Below are positions 26,421-34,347 of a stretch of DNA of 64,000 bases, piece by piece; position 1 is the stretch's first letter; each line of letters opens with the position of its first letter. The translations under genes were made by a program, and so were the position numbers. This DNA is from Soonwooa sp023440705 (lineage in GTDB: Bacteria; Bacteroidota; Bacteroidia; Flavobacteriales; Weeksellaceae): positions 1 through 64,000 of the forward strand of contig JAEXRP010000003.1 in NCBI GenBank assembly GCA_023440705.1, given 5' to 3'. The notes below the pieces were generated by a model. The model had not been told where the DNA came from. It worked only from the letters and a program-made list of their open reading frames with translations, and ran no database searches.

Positions 26421-27485
26421 TTAAACTAAATAAAATTGGTTAAGTTTTTCTTCGCACAAGGTTTTAACAACATTAATCCATTGGTCTTCGTCATTAAGAC
26501 AAGGGATGTAATGGAAACTTTCGCCACCAGCATGTAAGAATTCTTCTTTGCCTTCCACCGAAATTTCTTCTAAAGTCTCCAAACAATCGGACACAAAAGC
26601 TGGACAAACCACAGCAATGTTTTTAATTCCCTTTTTAGGAATGCTTTCGAAAGTCTCGTCCGTATAAGGTTCAACCCATTTGTCTTTCCCCAAACGAGAT
26701 TGGAAACTCACGATAACTTTCTCTTTCGGAATACCCAATTTTTCAATCACCAATTCAGTCGTTTTGTAACATTGATGGCGATAGCAATAGGCATTATGCG
26801 TTTCTACTTGGCTGTTGATACAATTGGCATCATCAATTTTGCAAGTGTTAGAAGGGTCGGTTTTGTAAAGATGTCTTTCTGGAACGCCGTGGTAAGAAAA
26901 CTGCAACGCATCAAAATGAGTCGGCAATTTTTCACGAATACTTTCCGCTAAACAATTGACGTAATCTTCACGATTATAAAATGGCTGAATGTAATTAATT
27001 TTAACATCAGGAAATTTTTTCTTGCGAACGCTTTCTGCTTTTTCGATTACCGTTTCTGTTGTGCTCATCGCATATTGCGGATACAACGGAAACAAAACAA
27101 TCTCCGAAATGCCTTGATCAACCAATTTTTGAATGCCAGTTTCGATGCTCGGTTCTGCGTAACGCATTCCTATTTCTACAGGAACATCAACCAATTTTTG
27201 AAGTTTGGTTTTTATCTGTTCTGTAATAACAATAAGTGGAGAACCTTGCTCCGTCCAAACCGTTTTGTAAGCTTCGGCAGACTTTGCAGGACGCGTTTTC
27301 AGGATAATACCTTGTACCAAAAGCGCACGGCCAATCCAGCGATAATCGATAACACGTTCGTCCATCAAGAATTCGTCGAGATAGTCTTTGACATCTGTAA
27401 CAGAAGTTGATTTTGGAGAACCTAGATTAACAAGTAAAATCCCTTTTTTGTTTGTGTTTTTTGGAGGTATATTATTGGTATTCAA
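26421..27485 (-). CDS. hemH: Ferrochelatase
   Basis: A 354-residue ferrochelatase that inserts iron into protoporphyrin IX, the last step of protohaem synthesis. Signatures are GILLVNLGSPKS near the N-terminus, the active-site His in QFSYHGVPERHL, VSFQSRLGKDKWVEPYT, and the C-terminal VVCPAFVSDCLETLEEI with GGESFHYIPCLND. A cysteine-rich insertion (TCKIDDANC to YCYRHQC) follows the active-site His, as in other Bacteroidota enzymes. The start is TTG 27485: an in-frame stop lies 4 codons upstream and no ATG occurs before the conserved GILLVNLG block. Confidence 0.95.
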   Translation of the reverse strand: MNTNNIPPKNTNKKGILLVNLGSPKSTSVTDVKDYLDEFLMDERVIDYRWIGRALLVQGIILKTRPAKSAEAYKTVWTEQGSPLIVITEQIKTKLQKLVDVPVEIGMRYAEPSIETGIQKLVDQGISEIVLFPLYPQYAMSTTETVIEKAESVRKKKFPDVKINYIQPFYNREDYVNCLAESIREKLPTHFDALQFSYHGVPERHLYKTDPSNTCKIDDANCINSQVETHNAYCYRHQCYKTTELVIEKLGIPKEKVIVSFQSRLGKDKWVEPYTDETFESIPKKGIKNIAVVCPAFVSDCLETLEEISVEGKEEFLHAGGESFHYIPCLNDEDQWINVVKTLCEEKLNQFYLV

Positions 27486-27523
27486 TTTTTTGTATTAAAA
27501 GGTTTTTGAATTTATTTTAAATC

Positions 27524-28402
27524 TTAGCCGTTAACTGCTTCAACTTTTTCCACCAGATCGGGAACAAATTGTTTTAAAATATTTTCGATACCGTTTTTAA
27601 GCGTTGCTGTTGAAGAAGGGCATCCGCTACAAGCACCTTGCAGAAGCATTTTTGCTGTTTTGCTATCTTCATCATATTCCATAAGTGAGATTTTTCCACC
27701 ATCATTTTCTACAGCTGGCGCAACATATTCCATAAGGATGTCGCTAATTTTTTGCTCGTTGTCTGTATAATCTCTGTTAAGGATTTTCTGTACTGGATTT
27801 TCGTGTGGATGCGGTTCTACATTAGAAATTTCGCCGCCGCCTTGTAGATAATCTGCAACTTTAGAACGTACTTGCGTCATAATCTGATGCCACTCGTATT
27901 GGTTGTCTTTAGTAACAGCCACAAAGTTATCACTGATAAAGACTTCTTTTACAAAATCGAATTCGTCGAAAAGTGCTTTTGCTAAAGGAACAAACTCTGC
28001 GTCTTGTACATTTTTGCATTCTAAAAAGCCATCCATAAGCATTTTGTTAGAAACGAATTTCATAACATTTGGGTTAGGCGTCATTTCAGAATAGATCTGA
28101 TACAATTCTTTTTTCTTTTGAAGATAGATTCTTGGATTGGCAAGAAGTTCGTCTTCGATAACGTTTTTAAGATTTTCTGCTACATGTTCCCATTCTACGC
28201 TGTCTTCTTTGGCAACTGCGATAAAGTTAGCCGTGATAAAAATACGGTTAACAAAAGGATAGTTGAACAATTCTTGCGCTAATGGGATTTCCGAAATGTC
28301 GGAATCTCTATCGAGTTCTAAAGAGCCTGGAATAAGGTTGTAATCTGCTACAAACTTTAGGACTTTAGGATTTTCTGTTGGTTCTATTAAAATTTGTCTC
28401 AT
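27524..28402 (-). CDS. Nfu-type Fe-S scaffold with duplicated N-terminal domain
   Basis: A 292-residue NifU-family protein. Two tandem Nfu N-terminal domains (about 1-85 and 102-185) both start with a TxNPxVxKFV-like motif (TENPKVLKFV at 9-18, TPNPNVMKFV at 108-117). A Gly/His-rich linker (188-203) leads to the C-terminal NifU domain with the cluster-binding CSGC at 258-261 (LQGACSGCPSSTATL). It should carry and donate 4Fe-4S clusters in the cytoplasm. It is located 38 bp upstream of hemH on the same strand, linking Fe-S and haem maturation. Confidence 0.92.
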   Translation of the reverse strand: MRQILIEPTENPKVLKFVADYNLIPGSLELDRDSDISEIPLAQELFNYPFVNRIFITANFIAVAKEDSVEWEHVAENLKNVIEDELLANPRIYLQKKKELYQIYSEMTPNPNVMKFVSNKMLMDGFLECKNVQDAEFVPLAKALFDEFDFVKEVFISDNFVAVTKDNQYEWHQIMTQVRSKVADYLQGGGEISNVEPHPHENPVQKILNRDYTDNEQKISDILMEYVAPAVENDGGKISLMEYDEDSKTAKMLLQGACSGCPSSTATLKNGIENILKQFVPDLVEKVEAVNG

Positions 28403-28421
28403 AGACTGGATTTTTCTTATG

Positions 28422-28429
28422 CAAAAATA
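28422..28429 (-). promoter_or_regulatory. -7 promoter box for the nfu-hemH-VOC operon
   Basis: TATTTTTG on the - strand, 19 bp before the nfu ATG, matches TAnnTTTG. No -33 TTTG at the expected distance. Confidence 0.5.
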
Positions 28430-28553
28430 TCGTAATTTGGTGGAAGAAAAAAATGTAAGAATGCTTAAGAATTCTGTGTTGGCTTGAGGAATAGGAGTTT
28501 AGAGGTTATTTGAATTTTCTATCAGACCTATGGCTTATCGAAGCACAAAATTC

Positions 28554-28644
28554 TAGCCCCGATTGCAGCGGCATCCTTTTGTTGTGGCGGCCGAGCGTAG
28601 CGAGGTCGCCACAACAAAAGATACAGCGGAAAGCGGGAATAGCT
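28554..28644. repeat. G+C-rich dispersed palindrome (copy 1)
   Basis: CTTTTGTTGTGGCG (28576-28589) and CGCCACAACAAAAG (28607-28620) form a perfect 14-bp stem around a GAGCGTAGCGAGG-type loop. Outer flanks (AGCCCCGATTGCAGCGGCATC, and GATACAGCGGAAAGCGGGAAT) recur in the opposite orientation at 44834-44929. It lies between the divergent nfu and gamma-carbonic anhydrase genes. Confidence 0.8.
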
Positions 28645-28667
28645 TCTAAAAAAATTAAACTTAAATA

Positions 28668-29183
28668 ATGGCAATAGTTAGAGAACTTCTAGGAAAAACG
28701 CCCAAAATGGGAGAGAACACGTGGTTGGCTGAAACTGCAACGGTAATTGGTGATGTGGAAATGGGAAGCGATTGTAGCGTTTGGTACAATGCGGTGATTC
28801 GTGGAGATGTTAATTCCATAAAAATCGGTAACAAAGTTAATATTCAGGACAACGCGATGGTACATTGCACGTATCAAAAAAGTGCGACTGAAATTGGAAA
28901 CAATGTATCCATCGGCCATAACGCGATTGTGCACGGTTGTACATTGAAAGATAATGTCCTAATTGGGATGGGCGCGATTGTGATGGACGATTGCGTGGTA
29001 GAAAGTAATTCGATTGTGGCTGCAGGTGCGGTTGTTACGGCTAATACACATATTGGCGAAGGCGAAATCTGGGCTGGCGTTCCTGCTAAAAAAGTGAAAG
29101 ATGTTTCGCAACAGTTAATTGAAGGCGAAATTAACAGAATTGCCAACAACTATATGAAATATTCTGGTTGGTATAAAGAATAA
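28668..29183 (+). CDS. Gamma-class carbonic anhydrase-like protein
   Basis: A 171-residue left-handed beta-helix protein with hexapeptide repeats (for example IGDVEMGSDCSVWYNAVIRGD and VLIGMGAIVMDDCVVES). The three zinc histidines are at 66 (MVHCTY), 84 and 89 (IGHNAIVHG), with the spacing typical of gamma-carbonic anhydrases. The family hydrates CO2, although many members (YrdA, PaaY types) have weak or other activities. It is 3 bp upstream of a BrkB-like membrane protein gene, so they are co-transcribed. PaaY is also of this family, but this gene is 19 kb from the paa cluster. Confidence 0.88.
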   Translation: MAIVRELLGKTPKMGENTWLAETATVIGDVEMGSDCSVWYNAVIRGDVNSIKIGNKVNIQDNAMVHCTYQKSATEIGNNVSIGHNAIVHGCTLKDNVLIGMGAIVMDDCVVESNSIVAAGAVVTANTHIGEGEIWAGVPAKKVKDVSQQLIEGEINRIANNYMKYSGWYKE

Positions 29184-29186
29184 AAT

Positions 29187-30131
29187 ATGCTGAAAATAAT
29201 CTCGGACTTCTGGAGTGTTCTTAAAGAAAGCTTTAGCGAGTGGATGAAGTCGTCTGCGAGCAAAGACAGTGCGAGTATTGCATATTATGCGATTTTCTCG
29301 CTTCCTGGATTGCTGATTATTGTGATTTGGGTAGCGGGAAATTTTTATGGTGAGGAAGCTATTCGTGGAGAAATTACCGCTCAGTTCCGTGGGATTATGG
29401 GGAAAGATGTTGCTTCTAGTATCGAAAGTATTGTTACCAGCGCTGTTATTGATAAACAAAATATTTGGATGAAAACTTTGGGTGTCGGCACTTTAATTTT
29501 TGGTGCTACGACTTTGTTTTTCCAAATGCAGACGTCGCTTAATCAACTTTGGGACATCGAGTCTGCTCCAAAACGCGCTTGGCAAAAATTCTTGTTAGAC
29601 CGCGCCAATTCTTTGGGAATGATTCTCGTTATCACGTTTTTGCTTTTGATAAGTATGGTCTTGTCGTCGCTTTTGGGACTTGCAAATAATTTGATAACTG
29701 GTTATTTCGGGATTGAAACTTACATTCTGATGCAAATTTCCAATTTTGTGTTGGGGTTTTTGGTGGTAACTTTGTTATTCGCTTTTATGTTTAAAGTTTT
29801 GCCCGACGTCGAAATTTCTTGGAAGTCCGTTTGGATGGGCGCTGTGGTAACGGCTTTATTATTCAATATTGGGAAAATGTTGTTGAGTTTGTATTTTGAT
29901 TTGTCGAAGCCAACTTCTGTTTTTGGCGCTGCTGGGACGGTTATTCTTATTATGATGTGGGTTAATTATAGTTGTCAAATTATCTTTTTTGGTGCAGAGT
30001 TTACAAAAGTTTATGCTTACAAAAAAGGACATTATATAAAACCTTCAAAATTCGCAAAATGGAATGCCGAAAAGCGATTGCGTGACCAAGAAAATAGTAT
30101 TATTGTTCCAACAGAAGAATCTAAATCTTAG
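29187..30131 (+). CDS. YihY/BrkB-family integral membrane protein
   Basis: A 314-residue protein with about six membrane helices. The N-terminal amphipathic part (FSEWMKSSASKDSASIAYYAIFSLPGLLII) and TTLFFQMQTSLNQLWDIES are family hallmarks, as is the final FGAAGTVILIMMWVNYSCQIIFFGAEFTKVYA. The family was once called ribonuclease BN in error; its real function is unresolved, with membrane transport or envelope roles suggested. The C-terminal 40 residues are charged and cytoplasmic. It is the second gene of the carbonic anhydrase operon. Confidence 0.9.
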   Translation: MLKIISDFWSVLKESFSEWMKSSASKDSASIAYYAIFSLPGLLIIVIWVAGNFYGEEAIRGEITAQFRGIMGKDVASSIESIVTSAVIDKQNIWMKTLGVGTLIFGATTLFFQMQTSLNQLWDIESAPKRAWQKFLLDRANSLGMILVITFLLLISMVLSSLLGLANNLITGYFGIETYILMQISNFVLGFLVVTLLFAFMFKVLPDVEISWKSVWMGAVVTALLFNIGKMLLSLYFDLSKPTSVFGAAGTVILIMMWVNYSCQIIFFGAEFTKVYAYKKGHYIKPSKFAKWNAEKRLRDQENSIIVPTEESKS

Positions 30132-30173
30132 TATTCTTCTTTTCAAATTTAATTTTTTCTTTATTAAATAAGC

Positions 30174-30330
30174 TGAGTTCAGGATAAGAAAATTAACGTC
30201 AGTTTGAGTGATTTTCGCAGAAAATTGTATCGAAAACAAGTTAATTTTCATATCAATAAAGTTTCTCGATACAAAATCTTACAGATTTTTACTCGAAATG
30301 ACGCTTCGTATAAAGAAAAGTACTTTAGCT
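30174..30330. repeat. Dispersed palindrome, paired arms (copy B)
   Basis: The core is at 30197-30303: CGTCAGTTTGAGTGATTTT arm, about 20 bp spacer, then TTCTCGATACAAAATC to ACTCGAAATGACG. Flanks match the copy at 25846-25986 on both sides. It fills the middle of the 357-bp spacer between the BrkB and DUF4407 genes; the only other feature there is the inverted repeat at 30426-30464. Confidence 0.85.
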
Positions 30331-30425
30331 ATATAAGCTTTGCGAATCTTTGTTGAAATTCATTTTAAAATTTAAAATAGGATTAAAAGCCTTGGCATAT
30401 TTTTCGCTACTTGGTTAAGCCTATT

Positions 30426-30464
30426 ACTATTTGTAACAAAATGAAATTTGATGTGACAAATAGT
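30426..30464. promoter_or_regulatory. Perfect 9-bp inverted repeat upstream of the DUF4407 gene
   Basis: ACTATTTGT and ACAAATAGT are separated by 21 bp and end 24 bp before the ATG at 30489. It could be a split operator or a 5' UTR hairpin. No T-run follows, so it is not a terminator. Confidence 0.4.
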
Positions 30465-30488
30465 CAAACTAAATAACAACTTTTTATA

Positions 30489-31523
30489 ATGAATGAATTA
30501 CAACATTTTCTAATACTTTGTTCGGGTGCGAATGTTCATATTTTGAAAAAAACGCCCTCGGAATGGAACAAGTTTGCAGGTATTGGTGGCATCGTTTTGT
30601 TTACCGCAATTTTTGCAACTTTGTCTGCTGGCTATGCCATTTTTACGGTTTTTGATGACTATTGGGTTGCTGCAGGATTTGGACTTTTGTGGGGTTTGAT
30701 GATTTTTAATCTCGACCGATATATTGTATCATCGATTAAGAAAACAGTCGGTTGGTGGCATCAATTGTTGATGACTTTGCCGCGTTTGGCTTTGGCAACT
30801 TTTCTCGGGATTATCATTGCAAAACCTTTGGAACTTAAGATTTTTGAAAAGGAAGTCAACAAACAACTTAACACGATTATTCAACGGAATAAAAAACAAT
30901 TGCAAGCCGAAATGAACGGTCGTATTCTTCAACAATCAGGACCATTTGACACCGAAAAAAAACAGATCAATGATAAAATTGCAGCTTATAGAGTTTCGTA
31001 TGATTCGGCAGCGGTAGAATTGGAAAAGGAGATTCTCGGTACCAAAACAGGACTTACCAGCGGTAAAGAGGGTTATGGCCCAAATGCTAAACGTAAAGCA
31101 GAGCTGAAAGAGCAACGTCGACAAGATTTAGAAAATTATCAAAAACAAGTCGCACCGCGCTTGGAGTATCTCGATAAAGAAGTGTCAAAAGTCTATACCA
31201 ACCTAGAGACTGAGCGTAAAAGCACGGAAACTTTTGAAGATAAATTCAATGGATTTGCGGCGCGATTACAAGCTTTGGATGAGTTGGGTAAAAACTCTGC
31301 AATCATTGCTCTAGCAGCGAGTTTTATTATGGGAATGTTTATCTGTCTCGAAATTTCGCCAGTGTTGATTAAGCTTATATCAAATGTTGGTCCTTATGAT
31401 TATCTTTTAGAAAAAACCGAACATTCTTTTAAAGTTTATGCCAAAGAAAAAATTGCAAAAGGTGATATGAGTACTGAACATCGCCTGAAGGTTTTCGAAC
31501 GGGATTTAGATAAAGAAGAATAA
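30489..31523 (+). CDS. DUF4407 membrane protein
   Basis: A 344-residue protein with the DUF4407 layout. An N-terminal CSGANVHILKKTPSEWNKFAG motif is followed by membrane helices near 35-55, 57-76 and 93-112. A charged coiled-coil region of about 140 residues follows (about 118-260, NKQLNTIIQRNKKQLQAEM onward), then a last helix near 265-290 (SAIIALAASFIMGMFICLEI) and a cytoplasmic tail. The family has no established function; the architecture suggests an envelope-spanning or scaffold protein. It stands alone between an inverted repeat and a terminator. Confidence 0.85.
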   Translation: MNELQHFLILCSGANVHILKKTPSEWNKFAGIGGIVLFTAIFATLSAGYAIFTVFDDYWVAAGFGLLWGLMIFNLDRYIVSSIKKTVGWWHQLLMTLPRLALATFLGIIIAKPLELKIFEKEVNKQLNTIIQRNKKQLQAEMNGRILQQSGPFDTEKKQINDKIAAYRVSYDSAAVELEKEILGTKTGLTSGKEGYGPNAKRKAELKEQRRQDLENYQKQVAPRLEYLDKEVSKVYTNLETERKSTETFEDKFNGFAARLQALDELGKNSAIIALAASFIMGMFICLEISPVLIKLISNVGPYDYLLEKTEHSFKVYAKEKIAKGDMSTEHRLKVFERDLDKEE

Positions 31524-31543
31524 ACTTAAATTTTACATGTTTT

Positions 31544-31577
31544 AAAATAGATTTCATTAATAGAAATCTATTTTTTT
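31544..31577 (+). terminator. Terminator after the DUF4407 gene
   Basis: AATAGATTTC pairs with GAAATCTATT (10 bp, extended by A/T pairs) around a 7-nt loop, followed by a T-run. Confidence 0.85.
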
Positions 31578-31641
31578 GTGCTTTAGTTTTATCTTAATGT
31601 TAAATATGAGAAAAATCTTTTTTCGTATTTGATTATTTCTA

Positions 31642-31649
31642 TATTTTTG
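31642..31649 (+). promoter_or_regulatory. -7 promoter box for the tail-collar gene set
   Basis: TATTTTTG matches TAnnTTTG 15 bp before the ATG of the first tail-collar gene; a TTTG is present at 31628-31631 but too close to be a normal -33. Confidence 0.45.
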
Positions 31650-31664
31650 CGAAAACTAATTTCT

Positions 31665-32258
31665 ATGAAACTTATTACCAGTACTCTCCTGATTCTGTTG
31701 GGGAGTATCAGCGCAAAATTTTCTGCGCAAGAGACACCATTTATCGGTCAAATTATGTTTGTACCATACAATTTTGCACCTCAAGGTTGGCATGATTGTG
31801 ATGGCTCTCTTTTACAAATTTCTCAAAATACTGCATTGTTTTCTTTAATAGGGACAACGTATGGAGGTAATGGTATGACTAATTTTGCATTGCCTAATGC
31901 ACAAGGTCGCGTGATTATTGATGATGGACAAGGCGCAGGTCTTAGTGGTTATTTAATAGGACAAACAGGTGGAACAGAAAGTGTCACACTTTCCATCGCA
32001 GAAATGCCAACACATACACATCAACTGATGGGTACGACAGAAGTGGCAAATCAGAATAAACCAAATGCTGCTTATCCTGCAAAGACAAAGACGCTTGACA
32101 AAGAATATTCAACTTCTACACTTGCTGCAGATGAGGTTATTATGAAATCTACTGCTGTTAGTGCCGTTGGAAGCAATCAAGCACACGAGAATCGTATGCC
32201 TTCTTTGGCTTTAAAATGCATTATTTCTCTACAAGGTGTTTTTCCAGCAAGACCATAA
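31665..32258 (+). CDS. Secreted tail-collar domain (MdpB-like) protein 1
   Basis: A 197-residue protein with a signal peptide (MKLITSTLLILLGSISAKFSAQ) followed by a phage tail-collar domain: FIGQIMFVPYNFAPQGWHDCDG, then LFSLIGTTYGGNGMTNFALPNAQGRVIIDDG, TEMPTHTH-like AEMPTHTHQL and a closing LKCIISLQGVFPAR. The domain is known from phage tail fibres and from MdpB (microcystin-dependent) proteins. Here the signal peptide and lack of phage neighbours argue for an exported cell protein. ATG 31665 starts the signal peptide; the 12 codons upstream are in frame but not needed. It is first of three tandem paralogues. Confidence 0.88.
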   Translation: MKLITSTLLILLGSISAKFSAQETPFIGQIMFVPYNFAPQGWHDCDGSLLQISQNTALFSLIGTTYGGNGMTNFALPNAQGRVIIDDGQGAGLSGYLIGQTGGTESVTLSIAEMPTHTHQLMGTTEVANQNKPNAAYPAKTKTLDKEYSTSTLAADEVIMKSTAVSAVGSNQAHENRMPSLALKCIISLQGVFPARP

Positions 32259-32269
32259 AAACTTTTACC

Positions 32270-32839
32270 ATGAATAAATTTAAAAAACTATCTATCATTG
32301 CGTTGTTAATGATAGGTGTCAAAGGCTTTTCGCAAAACGTGCCCATGATTGGCCAAATCATGTGGGTTCCCTATAATTTTACGCCAAGAGGTTGGGCGCC
32401 TTGTGATGGAAGATTGTTGAACATTAGCCAAAATACTGCTTTGTTTAGTTTGCTGGGTACACAATTTGGTGGCAATGGTACGGCAAATTTTGCTTTACCC
32501 GATATGAGAGGACGTACCATAATGGGAGATGGTCCTAACTATGTAGTTGGTACACAAGTTGGGGTTCCTTGGGTGACCTTAACTTCCAATGAACTGCCCA
32601 CGCATAATCATAGTCTAACTGCTGTAAAAGTTGCAGGAGATACGTCTAATCCCAGTGGTAATCGTATGGCAGATACTTTAGCTGGCGATCCCGAGTACTC
32701 GGATGCGACTGCAGATACAACAATGTCAAATAATACGTTGTCAGGTTCAGGAGCTTCTCAACCACATAACAATATGCAGCCTTATACGACATTAAAATGT
32801 ATTATCGCACTACAAGGTATTTATCCGTCACGTAATTAA
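32270..32839 (+). CDS. Secreted tail-collar domain protein 2
   Basis: A 189-residue paralogue of its two neighbours, 11 bp after the first copy. The signal peptide is MNKFKKLSIIALLMIGVKGFSQ. The collar domain reads MIGQIMWVPYNFTPRGWAPCDG, LFSLLGTQFGGNGTANFALPDMRGR and ELPTHNHSLTAVKV, ending TTLKCIIALQGIYPSRN. The ATG at 32270 is used; the 18 in-frame upstream codons overlap the end of copy 1. Sequence divergence among the three copies is substantial, so the duplication is not recent. Confidence 0.88.
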   Translation: MNKFKKLSIIALLMIGVKGFSQNVPMIGQIMWVPYNFTPRGWAPCDGRLLNISQNTALFSLLGTQFGGNGTANFALPDMRGRTIMGDGPNYVVGTQVGVPWVTLTSNELPTHNHSLTAVKVAGDTSNPSGNRMADTLAGDPEYSDATADTTMSNNTLSGSGASQPHNNMQPYTTLKCIIALQGIYPSRN

Positions 32840-32856
32840 TTTTAAATAACTAAACC

Positions 32857-33456
32857 ATGAAAAATAAACTTTTATTACTAAGCATTTTGCTTGCTTTTAT
32901 AGCAGGTAATACTAAACTAAAAGCACAAGGCGGAGGTGATGCTTATTTGGGACAAATGCTATATGTCGCATTTACTTTTGCACCGCAAGGCTGGGCAGAC
33001 TGTAACGGTCAACTAATGTCTATAAATGAAAACTCTGCTTTATATAGTTTGATAGGAACAACTTATGGTGGCGATGGTGTGACGACCTTTGCATTGCCTA
33101 ATGTACAAAGTCGCGTATTGGTTGGTGATGGTACTTCAACTACCAGTGGTGGTAATTATGTATTAGGACAATCTGCTGGCACAGAAAAGGAAACTTTAAC
33201 AATAAATCAAATGCCTATGCATAATCATCAAATTACTGCATTTAGTGGTGTAGGTAGCCAAAATCTTCCTACGAATGCTTTGCCGTCTGATAGTCAAGTT
33301 TTGGATAAAAAGTATGCGACAAGCGGGACCTTAGCACCAATGAGTAATCTTTCTGTTAAAACTGCGGGAGGTAATCAGCCACATGATAACATCCAGCCCT
33401 ACATTACTTTTAAGTGTATTATTGCTACTCAAGGTATTTATCCATCACAAAACTAA
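32857..33456 (+). CDS. Secreted tail-collar domain protein 3
   Basis: A 199-residue third paralogue, 17 bp after copy 2. The signal peptide is MKNKLLLLSILLAFIAGNTKLKAQ, and the collar domain is YLGQMLYVAFTFAPQGWADCNG, LYSLIGTTYGGDGVTTFALPNVQSR, NQMPMHNHQITAFSG and FKCIIATQGIYPSQN. It lacks a T9SS C-terminal domain, as do the other two, so these are predicted to stay periplasmic or to exit by a route not visible here. A T9SS cargo gene follows 13 bp downstream. Confidence 0.88.
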   Translation: MKNKLLLLSILLAFIAGNTKLKAQGGGDAYLGQMLYVAFTFAPQGWADCNGQLMSINENSALYSLIGTTYGGDGVTTFALPNVQSRVLVGDGTSTTSGGNYVLGQSAGTEKETLTINQMPMHNHQITAFSGVGSQNLPTNALPSDSQVLDKKYATSGTLAPMSNLSVKTAGGNQPHDNIQPYITFKCIIATQGIYPSQN

Positions 33457-33469
33457 AAACACTAAGATT

Positions 33470-34159
33470 ATGAAAACTAAAATACTACTGTCTTTGTGCT
33501 TGGGATTTGGATTATCTAAGGCACAAACAATTAATTATAAAGGTTGTTACAATCTATTTAATAACCAAGATTTTGTTTTGACTAAAACCGGCACGGATAC
33601 TTACGGTAAAGGCATCTATATTACAACGCCTGTTACAGGCGATCAACCTTGCGGAGGACTTGGGATTTGCGAATTCAAAATCCAATGGAATAATACCAAT
33701 ACGAGATGGGAGTTTCTGGCTGACCAAGGTGATGGTGATTTTGTTGATCCTTATGTTGTTTTTTATAACGCTACTGGAAGCTCTTCAGCTGTTAATCCAC
33801 CAAGCAATACTACGGGAGAATGGATCGAGAATACTGCGATAACCCAAGGTGAATGTGGCGGAAGTATGTCTGGCGCTAATTCTACAATGACCGGAGATGT
33901 CCATACTTCAACATTGGCTTTATCAGATTTTAATAAAAATAAATTTAAGATTTACCCAAATCCAGTTAAAGACGTCTTGAATATTATTGCCGATGAACAA
34001 TTAAATTCAATATCGATTTATGATAATGCTGGAAGATTAGTCGTTTCGGAAAAATCTAAATTAAACATTAATGTTTCAAAACTTTCAAAAGGTTTGTACA
34101 TCATAAAAATTGAAACAAAAGATTCTAAAAATCACGAAATTAAATTTATTAAAGAATAG
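33470..34159 (+). CDS. T9SS type A sorting-domain protein
   Basis: A 229-residue secreted protein. The signal peptide is MKTKILLSLCLGFGLSKAQ. An N-terminal domain of about 130 residues (YKGCYNLFNNQDFVLTKTG, GICEFKIQWNNTNTRWEF, DPYVVFYNATGSS) is not recognised but looks like a small beta-sandwich with several paired cysteines. The last 70 residues are a type A C-terminal domain (KFKIYPNPVKDVLNI, ISIYDNAGRLV, LSKGLYIIKIETKD), which directs secretion through the type IX system and surface attachment. ATG 33470 starts the signal peptide. It closes the tail-collar operon before a strong terminator. Confidence 0.9.
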   Translation: MKTKILLSLCLGFGLSKAQTINYKGCYNLFNNQDFVLTKTGTDTYGKGIYITTPVTGDQPCGGLGICEFKIQWNNTNTRWEFLADQGDGDFVDPYVVFYNATGSSSAVNPPSNTTGEWIENTAITQGECGGSMSGANSTMTGDVHTSTLALSDFNKNKFKIYPNPVKDVLNIIADEQLNSISIYDNAGRLVVSEKSKLNINVSKLSKGLYIIKIETKDSKNHEIKFIKE

Positions 34160-34182
34160 AAACTTCTATTTTTAAAAAAAGT

Positions 34183-34214
34183 AAATCCGACTTGGTTAGC
34201 TGAGTCGGATTTTT
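34183..34214 (+). terminator. Terminator after the tail-collar/T9SS operon
   Basis: AAATCCGACT pairs with AGTCGGATTT (10 bp) around a 10-nt loop, followed by T residues. Confidence 0.85.
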
Positions 34215-34234
34215 GTTTTACTAAGTTTTCTAAA

Positions 34235-34274
34235 TTCTCGATACAAAATTATTGCAGAATTTCACTCAACCAAC
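34235..34274. repeat. Single arm of the dispersed palindrome
   Basis: TTCTCGATACAAAATTATTG to ACTCAACCAACG is a degenerate right-hand arm of the element with paired copies elsewhere; no left arm is present. Confidence 0.6.
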
Positions 34275-34347
34275 GCTATGAATATAGATCCGATATTTGA
34301 TTGTTTTATCTCGAAAGTTAATATTTAATTCCAAAAAAAATAAAAAA

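Noticed and set aside
28668..29183. PaaY assignment for the gamma-carbonic anhydrase
   Set aside because: It is 19 kb from the paa cluster, has its own operon partner and no PaaY-specific feature that I can see.
31665..33456. Prophage or contractile injection cluster because of tail-collar domains
   Set aside because: No capsid, terminase, sheath, tube, baseplate or integrase genes nearby, and all three proteins have signal peptides.
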